From contig JBAVGO010000198.1 in the NCBI GenBank assembly GCA_049684915.1, forward strand, positions 1-5,543: a stretch of DNA of 5,543 bases, given 5' to 3'. Source of the stretch: GWB2-37-7 sp049684915 (GTDB taxonomy: Bacteria; Bacillota; Clostridia; Lutisporales; Lutisporaceae). Below the pieces are notes generated by a model. The model made no database searches. It was not told where the DNA came from and saw only the letters and a list, made by a program, of their open reading frames with translations. Of the stretch, positions 1-4,913 are shown piece after piece (within the stretch, counting starts at the first letter, position 1; every line of letters starts with the position of its first letter). The translations under genes were made by a program, and so were the position numbers.

Positions 1-91
1 CTATGAGGATAATGCTACAATTCGGCGATATCTTATTGAATACGGTTTTATGGAAAGAACAAATGATTGTAAGGAGTATTGGTTAAAATGA
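1..91 (+). CDS. DUF2087-family protein, C-terminal fragment (5' end outside window)
   Basis: Only the last 29 codons are present, read in the frame starting at base 2 and ending at TGA 89-91. The visible peptide includes TIRRYLIEYGF and ends in EYWLK. This matches the C-terminal end of DUF2087 proteins and closely resembles the end of the next gene (LIRRGLVDYGF, then RYW). DUF2087 is a small domain of unknown biochemical role, often attached to or near transcriptional regulators. Any N-terminal DNA-binding domain would lie outside the window. The stop codon overlaps the next gene's ATG in an ATGA arrangement, so the two are probably co-transcribed and translationally coupled. The family call is fairly secure from the motif; the function is not known. 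Confidence 0.75.
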   Translation, partial: YEDNATIRRYLIEYGFMERTNDCKEYWLK

Positions 92-354
92 TTGATATAA
101 CAAGATTTTTAGATGAAAAACTAAGAGTTAAGATCTGGCCTGCAAAGAAAGATTTTAAAGCAGAAATTTTAAGATATGTATCAACAAAATTTGAACAGGA
201 TAAGTTTTACACAGAGAAAGAAGTAAATGAGATTATTGAAACGTGGCATACTTTTGGTGATTATTTTTTGATTCGTAGAGGTCTCGTTGATTATGGGTTT
301 TTAACAAGGACTAAAGATGGTGCAAGGTATTGGAGAGAAGAAACTCCTATATAG
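88..354 (+). CDS. DUF2087 domain-containing small protein, 88 aa
   Basis: This is a complete single-domain DUF2087 protein. Family landmarks in order are FLDEKLRVKIWPAKK (residues 7-21), FYTEKEVNEII (40-50), and the C-terminal LIRRGLVDYGFL (61-72) followed by DGARYW (77-82). It has no signal peptide or membrane segment, so it is probably cytoplasmic. A TTG at 79 is in frame, but AAGGAG at 71-76 lies only 2 nt from it and 11 nt from the ATG at 88. I therefore chose ATG 88, whose bases overlap the TGA of the preceding gene (ATGA). That neighbour carries the same domain, so this is a tandem pair of paralogues, probably from duplication. The role is unknown; a regulatory role is only suggested by the usual company of the family. 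Confidence 0.85.
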   Translation: MIDITRFLDEKLRVKIWPAKKDFKAEILRYVSTKFEQDKFYTEKEVNEIIETWHTFGDYFLIRRGLVDYGFLTRTKDGARYWREETPI

Positions 355-368
355 AACACACCAATTAA

Positions 369-406
369 CAAAAACAAAAAAGGTCATTGAGTTTTCAATG
401 ACCTTT
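369..406 (-). terminator. Rho-independent terminator after rloB
   Basis: A perfect 12-bp stem (379-390 with 395-406, GGTCATTGA core) and a GTTT/AAAC tetraloop are followed on the minus strand by TTTTTTGTTTTTG. The T-run is on the minus-strand side. On the plus strand the stem is followed by GCGTTCC, so it is a poorer terminator for the DUF2087 gene ending at 354. It sits 14 bp beyond the rloB stop codon. It is identical to the terminator at 2556-2593. Confidence 0.85.
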
Positions 407-425
407 GCGTTCCGATAATATTATC
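369..425. repeat. Direct repeat, copy A (left flank of RloA/RloB operon)
   Basis: Bases 369-418 are identical to 2556-2605 (50 of 50). After one mismatch at 419/2606 the identity continues to 425/2612, giving 56 of 57. Weaker similarity with a 1-base gap continues to about 440 inside the rloB coding end. The copy covers the terminator and the rloB stop codon (TAA, 421-423). The TAA triplets of rloB and of the zinc-ribbon gene occupy the same position in the two copies. The offset between copies is 2187 bp. Confidence 0.95.
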
Positions 426-1077
426 GGTCTGATATCTCCACCATAAATTGCTCAATTAACTGGTGTACGCTAGTATAAGGGTTCATATCCTTTATCGCTG
501 TTAAAATATTTTTTCCTTTTGTCTGATAGCCCACCTCGAGGGCTCTGGCATTATCTATAGCTTTTTCAATATCGCCGTTTTGCAGTATCTCACGGGTTTT
601 GCCTTTATGACCTTTTTTGTAGGTACTCCGTAAATGATCAGATAATCGGCGATATGTTTCTCGCTTGCTTAATTGTGCATCCACATCTTCAAAATGCATT
701 AACAGCCATGTTTCAAACAAGTAATTTGAAATCAATAGCTTGTACTCCTTATCATCAGATTGCGAAGCAGTTACAACAGCTTGAATGTCGGGCGGATCGT
801 CACAATCGAAAGCAAGATATTTTCCATAATCTTTATACTTACGGTTATTTTCTTCTTGTTCCATATAACTATTAGCGAAGTTCAAAACTGTTTGAGCATT
901 ACCATTTGCGGTTTCAATTTCTGCTTTGACATCAGTGTACTTGTTTTTATTGATAATTTGGGCAAAGTAATCAAAGTAGAACTTCTCAGTCTTTCCTTCA
1001 CAAAAAATAATTAGATGACCGATATTCGTTTTCTTAGTCTGTGATAAACGTTGCGGGGAAAGCTCTGTTCTACCCAT
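421..1077 (-). CDS. rloB: RloB-family protein, putative effector of a defence pair
   Basis: The 218-residue product matches the RloB family (about 200 aa). Visible landmarks are HLIIFCEGKTEKFYFDYF (21-38), with the family's EGxTE motif; LAFDCDDPPD (88-97), an acidic DxDD cluster; SNYLFETWLLMHFE (117-130); and a C-terminal NPYTSVHQLIEQ (199-210). A Glu followed by a DxD cluster resembles a Toprim-type metal site, so nuclease activity is plausible but inferred. An in-frame upstream extension to 1170 lies inside rloA. I chose ATG 1077 because GGTGAG sits just upstream and the ATG overlaps the rloA stop by 8 bp, which implies translational coupling. The last few residues and the stop lie at the edge of the 50-bp repeat and may be of junction origin. 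There is no signal peptide. The most likely role is effector, or partner of the ATPase, in anti-phage abortive infection. The family call is firm; the activity is not proven. Confidence 0.88.
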   Translation of the reverse strand: MGRTELSPQRLSQTKKTNIGHLIIFCEGKTEKFYFDYFAQIINKNKYTDVKAEIETANGNAQTVLNFANSYMEQEENNRKYKDYGKYLAFDCDDPPDIQAVVTASQSDDKEYKLLISNYLFETWLLMHFEDVDAQLSKRETYRRLSDHLRSTYKKGHKGKTREILQNGDIEKAIDNARALEVGYQTKGKNILTAIKDMNPYTSVHQLIEQFMVEISDR

Positions 1078-2344
1078 CAATCTCACCGCCCAATAATTCA
1101 TCATAGTTAAATATAGGAATAGCACCATACTTTCCTTGCAAATAGTCCTTACTAAAGGTTGCATCTTCACGAACCTTCATATCTGATAGTGCAAATAATG
1201 AAGATGCACCTTGTTCATTTTTGTCAACAAACATGACCTCATCACGCCGAAATTGATTGTTGTTGAGAAGCGAAATGTCATGTGTTGTAAAGATAAGCTG
1301 CGCCTTTGTATTACTGCTTGCTTGAAAAATGTCTACAATCAATTTAGTGAGCAGTGGGTGTAGCCGTGCAGACATTTCGTCAACAATGAATACTCCACCC
1401 TTATCTATCATTTCAATAACATTCTGAATATATGCTAAAAATCGAAGTGTACCGGTTGACTCTTGTTGGAGATCAAAGTACTTTTCACTTACAATTTTAT
1501 CATTTCCATCATATATATCATGAACAGTACGGATAATCTTTTCTTTTTTTTCTTTGCCTGTATTTTCGTTTGTGATGACTTCGGTTTGGACATCCAAACG
1601 TTTAATACCAACATCAATCAAGCGTAGATAGCGCTCAACTTTTTCACGATACTTTTTATTTTTTCTTAGCTTTTCTGAAAGTATAACTGATCCTGCAAGT
1701 CTTTTAACTGTTGATTCAAATATAATTTCTGAAAACACATTATACTCATTCATGAAGAAGGAAATAAAATCACCGAGTATAGTTTCTTTTGACTCATCAT
1801 CAAGAAAATACTCAAGAACAGAAAGGTAAAGTCTTCCTTCAGGAATTTTTTTATAGGCATTCAACATTTTTTGATATTTGTTACCATAGGTAATATCTGT
1901 ACCTTTTCTTTCGTAAACCTTTTTATCGTCAATAAAATACCATTCATTTAGCACTTCTTTAGAAGTACATTCAAAACCGTATTGAATTTGTTTTTTATTG
2001 TGAATAAATATAATATCAAATTCAGATGCATCGTTTTTATCCTTTGATAGCATAAAAGGCTCTAACTTTATTTCTATCTGTTGATCCGAGACATAAAAAT
2101 CATTATTCTCTTTCTTATTCATAAACTGAGAAAAGATATACTGTTCAAAAAAGAACATTGCAGATATTAAATTTGATTTACCAGACGCATTGGCACCGTA
2201 TAAAGCAGTTGTTTTCAAGAGATTTGTTTTTTCGTCAATGTTTATGATATGCGAAGCATGTTGAACATAAGCGGTTGCTCTCATATCTAATATTGATTCA
2301 TTTTTAAATGAAGTATAATTTTTAACCTTAAACATTAAAAGCAT
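1070..2344 (-). CDS. rloA: RloA-like AAA/ABC-type ATPase (OLD/COG1106 group)
   Basis: This 424-residue cytoplasmic ATPase has a full ABC/SMC-like nucleotide-binding set. It has the N-terminal MFKVKNYTSFKNE typical of the group (4-16), Walker A GANASGKS (50-57), signature-like ESTGT (295-299), Walker B VFIVDEMSARLHP (318-330, with D322 and E323), and TTHD with the switch histidine (353-356). It closes with KYGAIPIF (406-413), typical of COG1106 proteins. A divergent helical insert lies between about 60 and 285. No nuclease domain is fused, so the effector is probably the RloB protein encoded immediately downstream with an 8-bp overlap. The ATG at 2344 is preceded by GGAGGA at 2351-2356 with 6 nt spacing; the internal ATG at 2335 would be too far away. 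Known analogues are ATPase plus small-effector defence pairs such as PARIS and, as I recall, lactococcal AbiL. Sensing or holding the effector until infection is inferred. Confidence 0.9.
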   Translation of the reverse strand: MLLMFKVKNYTSFKNESILDMRATAYVQHASHIINIDEKTNLLKTTALYGANASGKSNLISAMFFFEQYIFSQFMNKKENNDFYVSDQQIEIKLEPFMLSKDKNDASEFDIIFIHNKKQIQYGFECTSKEVLNEWYFIDDKKVYERKGTDITYGNKYQKMLNAYKKIPEGRLYLSVLEYFLDDESKETILGDFISFFMNEYNVFSEIIFESTVKRLAGSVILSEKLRKNKKYREKVERYLRLIDVGIKRLDVQTEVITNENTGKEKKEKIIRTVHDIYDGNDKIVSEKYFDLQQESTGTLRFLAYIQNVIEMIDKGGVFIVDEMSARLHPLLTKLIVDIFQASSNTKAQLIFTTHDISLLNNNQFRRDEVMFVDKNEQGASSLFALSDMKVREDATFSKDYLQGKYGAIPIFNYDELLGGEIDG

Positions 2345-2378
2345 ATCAGTTCCTCCAAATAGAGTTTTTATATATTAT

Positions 2379-2406
2379 ATTATACCCAAAAAAAAGAAAA
2401 ATACAA
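2379..2406 (-). promoter_or_regulatory. Candidate promoter of the rloA-rloB operon
   Basis: On the minus strand TTGTAT (2406-2401) is followed after 16 nt by a perfect TATAAT (2384-2379), with a second overlapping TATAAT at 2379-2374. The start codon lies about 35 nt further on, giving a short leader with a good ribosome binding site. The region is extremely AT-rich, so chance matches are possible. Confidence 0.5.
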
Positions 2407-2437
2407 CTATATTTACGAAAAAAGCAAAAATATAGTT
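2405..2437. promoter_or_regulatory. Inverted repeat overlapping the rloA -35 region (possible operator)
   Basis: Ten-base perfect arms AACTATATTT (2405-2414) and AAATATAGTT (2428-2437) are separated by 13 nt. The inner arm touches the proposed -35 hexamer at 2401-2406. This is where a dimeric repressor or activator would bind, but no regulator gene is encoded in the operon. The surrounding DNA is AT-rich, so the repeat is suggestive only. Confidence 0.35.
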
Positions 2438-2490
2438 AAATATATTAATAATATATAAAATTATTCTTGTTATTTGGGATATTATCGAGA

Positions 2491-2554
2491 AAATGCTATC
2501 TCAAATAAATTTCTCATGAACAAGTCTGTTCACAATTTAGTTGAGATAGCATTT
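2491..2554. repeat. 64-bp nested inverted repeat / long hairpin
   Basis: Perfect 14-base outer arms AAATGCTATCTCAA (2491-2504) and TTGAGATAGCATTT (2541-2554) enclose a second hairpin with 6-base arms TGAACA (2517-2522) and TGTTCA (2527-2532) and a 4-base loop. The element ends one base before copy B of the direct repeat. On the minus strand the outer stem is followed by TCTCG rather than a long T-run, so it is at best a weak terminator. It could be a MITE-like remnant, an end of the inserted cassette or a structured small RNA. No flanking target-site duplication is evident. Confidence 0.6.
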
Positions 2555-2555
2555 C

Positions 2556-2593
2556 CAAAAACAAAAAAGGTCATTGAGTTTTCAATGACCTTT
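2556..2593 (-). terminator. Rho-independent terminator after the zinc-ribbon gene
   Basis: The same 12-bp stem (2566-2577 with 2582-2593) and tetraloop as the terminator after rloB, followed on the minus strand by TTTTTTGTTTTTG. It lies 14 bp beyond the zinc-ribbon stop codon. It should shield the downstream rloA promoter region from read-through. Confidence 0.85.
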
Positions 2594-2612
2594 GCGTTCC
2601 GATAAGATTATC
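2556..2612. repeat. Direct repeat, copy B (right flank of RloA/RloB operon)
   Basis: Partner of the repeat at 369-425 (perfect over 50 bp, 56 of 57 overall, same orientation). It contains the terminator and the TAA stop (2608-2610) of the zinc-ribbon gene. This copy is probably the native one, because it is the natural 3' end and terminator of a typical chromosomal gene; that direction is inference. Confidence 0.95.
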
Positions 2613-2787
2613 TTCTGAAATCTCTGCCGCCGCCGCCACGGTTATTTTGAGCTTTCTTCGCTCTTCTACAATCGGGACATCTTTGTGGTTCGTTTTCAAA
2701 GCCTTTTTCTTTATAAAAAGCTTGCTCACCTTCAGTGAATACGAAAGTGCTGCCACAATCTTTACAGGTTACGTCTTTGTCAGCCAT
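2608..2787 (-). CDS. Small zinc-ribbon domain protein, 59 aa
   Basis: The protein begins MADKDVTCKDCGSTFVFT and carries two CxxC knuckles, C8/C11 and C37/C40 (RCPDC). This is the four-cysteine zinc site of the small zinc-ribbon family common in Clostridia. Between the knuckles is a GEQAFYKEKGF segment, also family-typical. The C-terminus is basic and glycine-rich (RRAKKAQNNRGGGGRDFRR), suggesting nucleic-acid or ribosome contact; this is inference. The start is fixed by TAGGAGGT at 2793-2800, about 6 nt upstream of ATG 2787. It is transcribed divergently from the small gene at 2997 and ends in its own terminator. The glycine run gives a short GC-rich patch (about 2627-2641) in otherwise AT-rich DNA. 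The exact role is unknown. Confidence 0.88.
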   Translation of the reverse strand: MADKDVTCKDCGSTFVFTEGEQAFYKEKGFENEPQRCPDCRRAKKAQNNRGGGGRDFRR

Positions 2788-2817
2788 GATTTACCTCCTA
2801 ATTGTTCAATGGACTTA

Positions 2818-2844
2818 TCTATATTATTGCCAAGCTTTTATCAA
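2818..2844 (-). promoter_or_regulatory. Possible promoter of the zinc-ribbon gene
   Basis: On the minus strand TTGATA (2844-2839) is followed by TATAGA (2823-2818) after 15 nt, a short but tolerable spacer. The leader to the start codon would be about 25-30 nt. The match is imperfect; the position is right. Confidence 0.3.
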
Positions 2845-2851
2845 AAAATGC

Positions 2852-2889
2852 TGGATATATCCAAAAAATGATTAATATTTTTGGATATA
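2852..2889. promoter_or_regulatory. Operator-like cluster of TGGATAT half-sites in the divergent intergenic region
   Basis: TGGATATATCCA (2852-2863) is a perfect 12-base palindrome. A third half-site, TGGATAT, lies at 2882-2888, exactly 30 bp from the first. The segments 2856-2867 and 2878-2889 also form a perfect 12-base inverted repeat with a 10-nt loop. A TATAAT (2886-2891) overlaps the right-hand site and could be the -10 of the plus-strand gene at 2997, but no good -35 is seen. The placement between two divergent genes suits a shared regulator site. Confidence 0.45.
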
Positions 2890-2996
2890 ATGTATTATAT
2901 GTAAAAGCTGTATTAAAATAAAGTTTATTTATATGATTTTTATATAGCTAACTGCACAAAATAATAAAGTAATAAGCAAATAAGGAGGAAAAAATA

Positions 2997-3182
2997 ATGC
3001 GTGAAGGATTATTACCAACATTGGTTGGAAGTGCAGTTATGGCAAGTGGAGCAGTTATGAGAGGTGCAGACATGCAAAAAAGAGGTATGCATAAAAAAGA
3101 TATGCTTCCTATGTTAGGAGCTGGTCTTGTAGGCTTCGGTTTGGCACATGTAATACTAGGAACAAAAGACTTAGTAAAATAA
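2997..3182 (+). CDS. Small hydrophobic protein of unknown function, 61 aa
   Basis: I do not recognise a characterised family. The gene looks real: AGGAGG at 2983-2988 is 8 nt from ATG, and a strong hairpin terminator follows the stop. The peptide is rich in Gly, Ala and Met, with two hydrophobic stretches (about 5-21 and 36-54) joined by a basic loop (QKRGMHKKD, 27-35). This suggests a two-helix membrane hairpin. The halves look alike (LPTLVG near 6-11, LPMLGA at 37-42), hinting at an internal duplication. It has no cysteines and no cleavable signal. It stands alone on the plus strand, divergent from the zinc-ribbon gene and convergent with the CapA gene. A small membrane protein is the best description; a holin-like or toxin role cannot be excluded. 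Confidence 0.75.
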   Translation: MREGLLPTLVGSAVMASGAVMRGADMQKRGMHKKDMLPMLGAGLVGFGLAHVILGTKDLVK

Positions 3183-3186
3183 TGCA

Positions 3187-3232
3187 AAAATAAATGAGCA
3201 AGGGCAGTAAAAAACTCTTACTCATTTATTTT
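3187..3232. terminator. Bidirectional terminator between the 61-aa gene and the CapA gene
   Basis: Perfect 12-base arms AAAATAAATGAG (3187-3198) and CTCATTTATTTT (3221-3232), with further pairing inside (AAG 3200-3202 with CTT 3217-3219), lie 4 bp after the plus-strand stop and 3 bp after the minus-strand stop. The A/T-rich stem base supplies a T-rich tail on either strand, so it can serve both convergent genes. Confidence 0.8.
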
Positions 3233-3235
3233 ATC

Positions 3236-4285
3236 TTAAAGCCCCATGCTATACTGTCGAATCTTATTCATGGTTCTATATGCCTCAACTCCTTGCAGGG
3301 GTGTGGGCTGATAATTGTTTCGATGACTTACAGAGGATACAGAGATGGGAATAATCTGTCCTTCCTCAGCATCCAGCACATTCTCCTTGAACCAAAAGCT
3401 GTGTTGATATATATAAGCATCTTTATCACTAGGGTTTTTATTGCCCCCAAAGCAAAAGTTGCCAAGACTGTATACAATGCTTTTACCTTTGTATTGTTCA
3501 ACACCTTGAATAACATGAGGATGATGTCCGAGCACCAAGTCACAGCCAATATCTATGCAATAATGCCCTAAGTCCTTTTGGATAGCATTGGGAAGATACT
3601 TTTTCTCTTCTCCCCAATGGAAGCTTACTATTATAATGCTGACTCCCTTTTCCTTAAGGGAGTCCACAGCTTTTTTTATTTCTGTTTTCTTTTGCTTGCT
3701 ACTTTCCCATCCAGTATAGCCGAGCAAGGCAATTTTGATACCTTTTACCTCGGTAATATATTGGTGTTCAAAGCCAAAATAACCTATCTGTGAATTGGTA
3801 AGCTGTAGGACTGTATCCGTATAACCCTTCTCCAAGTAATCGAATATATGGTTATTTGCCAGATTTACAGCTTCTACACTACCTTGCTTAAGTATCTCAG
3901 TATATGCAGGCTTAGCTTTGAAGCGGAACTGCTTCTCAGCCTTATCACATGCAGTGGTAAAGGGTGCCTCCAGATTGGCTATTGTCAGGTCATCTCTTTC
4001 AAATATTGGCTTAACCTTCTCCAAAAAGTATGAATAATTGCTCTTTTGTAGCTCTAATTCATGATCAAAGCTATTGGTGTATGAAGCATTTGCGTCTCTT
4101 CCTAAGGTGATATCACCTGCTGCACTTATAGTAATTATAGTGTATTCAGCTAGCCGGGTTCCTTCATTAATAGGTTCAGGGATATCAAGAGGATTGTTGG
4201 TATCCGCCCAAATACCTGTATTTGCAATAATAAGACTTATGATAATAAGACAAACAAGCAGTTTGATGTAAATTTTCTTATTCAA
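3236..4285 (-). CDS. CapA-family exported protein (poly-gamma-glutamate synthesis type metallophosphatase fold)
   Basis: The 349-residue product matches the CapA/PGA_cap family. Landmarks with the chosen start are GDITLGR (57-63), NLEAP (104-108), NLANNH (141-146), SFHWG (221-225), GHHPHV (253-258) and YSLGNF (272-277). These are the conserved metal-binding and core motifs of this calcineurin-like fold. The open frame extends upstream to another TTG at 4351, but that gives a 22-residue polar leader without a clear ribosome site. TTG 4285 is preceded by AAGGGAGA (4296-4303) and yields a classic signal sequence, NKKIYIK then LLVCLIIISLIIANTGIWA, ending near A|D at residues 27-28. The protein is therefore exported or membrane-tethered. 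Family members are linked to poly-gamma-glutamate capsule formation, but no capB, capC or capD homologue is in the window, so a cell-surface role is likely and the exact substrate unknown. Confidence 0.88.
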   Translation of the reverse strand: MNKKIYIKLLVCLIIISLIIANTGIWADTNNPLDIPEPINEGTRLAEYTIITISAAGDITLGRDANASYTNSFDHELELQKSNYSYFLEKVKPIFERDDLTIANLEAPFTTACDKAEKQFRFKAKPAYTEILKQGSVEAVNLANNHIFDYLEKGYTDTVLQLTNSQIGYFGFEHQYITEVKGIKIALLGYTGWESSKQKKTEIKKAVDSLKEKGVSIIIVSFHWGEEKKYLPNAIQKDLGHYCIDIGCDLVLGHHPHVIQGVEQYKGKSIVYSLGNFCFGGNKNPSDKDAYIYQHSFWFKENVLDAEEGQIIPISVSSVSHRNNYQPTPLQGVEAYRTMNKIRQYSMGL

Positions 4286-4382
4286 AGTTATACTATCTCC
4301 CTTTTGTTTAATATATGAACAAGCTGTAGTTCTATTTAGAGTAATTGACAATTCTTCAGCTGTTTATACAAAAGGAAGGAAT

Positions 4383-4409
4383 AAAAAAAGCTGTTGATTA
4401 ATCAACAGC
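4383..4409 (-). terminator. Rho-independent terminator after the CBS-domain gene
   Basis: A perfect 20-bp palindrome (4390-4409, GCTGTTGATT then AATCAACAGC) is followed on the minus strand by seven Ts and TATTCC. It starts one base after the stop codon at 4411-4413. It also separates this gene from the CapA gene downstream, which must have its own promoter between about 4290 and 4380. Confidence 0.85.
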
Positions 4410-4410
4410 C

Positions 4411-4821
4411 TCACATTACATCTGAATATTTCTTTGCAAAGTATTCAATTATATCGCTTCTTCTAATAATTCCTATAAAGATTTCACTGTCATCTACAAC
4501 AGGTACAAAGTTTTGCGTTACAGTTAGAGAAATCAGATCCTCTATAGATGATGTGATTTTCACAGGTTTGTTGTAAATTCTCTGAGGTACCTCCTTAAGC
4601 TTTACCTTCTCAGTGTTTTCAAAGCACAAGTCCGGAGTATTTTTAAGCTTCCAGAGCAAGTCACCTTCAGTGATTGTACCGGCATATTTTCCGCTATTAT
4701 CTATCAGAGGAATTGCTGTGTACCTGTGATGCTCCATTTTTTCTAAGGCCTGACGCATGGTATTATTGGGAGACAAATGGATAGTCTCTGATTTGGAAAC
4801 AAGGAAAAAAGCTACGTTCAT
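4411..4821 (-). CDS. CBS-domain pair protein, 136 aa
   Basis: This is a stand-alone Bateman module made of two CBS motifs. The first is YTAIPLIDNSGKYAGTITEG and following (about 34-59, after TMRQALEKMEHH); the second is FVPVVDDSEIFIGIIRRSDI and following (about 105-128). The GDLL and SDII tails are the usual ends of CBS motifs. There is no catalytic or membrane domain, so it is probably a cytoplasmic nucleotide sensor. Its size and layout resemble the c-di-AMP-binding DarB/CbpB type of Firmicutes, but the ligand cannot be assigned from sequence. ATG 4821 is preceded by GAAAGGTG (4833-4840), about 11 nt upstream. It looks monocistronic, with its own promoter and a strong terminator just after the stop. 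Confidence 0.88.
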   Translation of the reverse strand: MNVAFFLVSKSETIHLSPNNTMRQALEKMEHHRYTAIPLIDNSGKYAGTITEGDLLWKLKNTPDLCFENTEKVKLKEVPQRIYNKPVKITSSIEDLISLTVTQNFVPVVDDSEIFIGIIRRSDIIEYFAKKYSDVM

Positions 4822-4867
4822 GTAGTTAACCGCACCTTTCGTTATGCAAATTTTATCCCTTAATTTA

Positions 4868-4873
4868 ATTATA
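4868..4873 (-). promoter_or_regulatory. Candidate -10 element of the CBS-domain gene
   Basis: A perfect TATAAT reads on the minus strand 47 nt before the start codon, in the gap between the transporter gene and the CBS gene. The region 17 nt upstream (TTACTA) is only a weak -35 match. Confidence 0.4.
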
Positions 4874-4913
4874 TCATTTTAGACTCTTTATAGTAATCTT
4901 ATTGAAGATATTC

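Noticed and set aside
654..1014. Plus-strand frames opposite rloB
   Set aside because: They are antisense shadows of a conserved coding sequence, without ribosome sites.
1078..1170. Upstream extension of the rloB reading frame (31 extra residues)
   Set aside because: It lies wholly inside the rloA coding end, does not resemble the RloB family, and a better coupled ATG with a ribosome site exists at 1077.
2479..2487. ATATTATCG also occurs at 418-426, suggesting a further repeat end of the cassette
   Set aside because: Nine AT-rich bases are within chance expectation here, and the similarity does not extend.
369..2612. CRISPR or IS element interpretation of the repeated sequence
   Set aside because: Only two copies 2187 bp apart, no spacer pattern, no transposase and no terminal inverted repeats at the unit boundaries.
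2571..2756. Minus-strand 61-codon frame across the zinc-ribbon gene and its terminator
   Set aside because: It runs out of frame through the real 59-aa gene and ends inside the terminator; it has no ribosome site.
3194..3571. Plus-strand 125-codon frame opposite the CapA gene
   Set aside because: It starts inside the terminator hairpin and is antisense to a conserved gene; no family resemblance.
4876..4913. Possible terminator of the transporter gene
   Set aside because: Only short AATCTT/AAGAT-type pairing is visible, with no stable stem and T-run.
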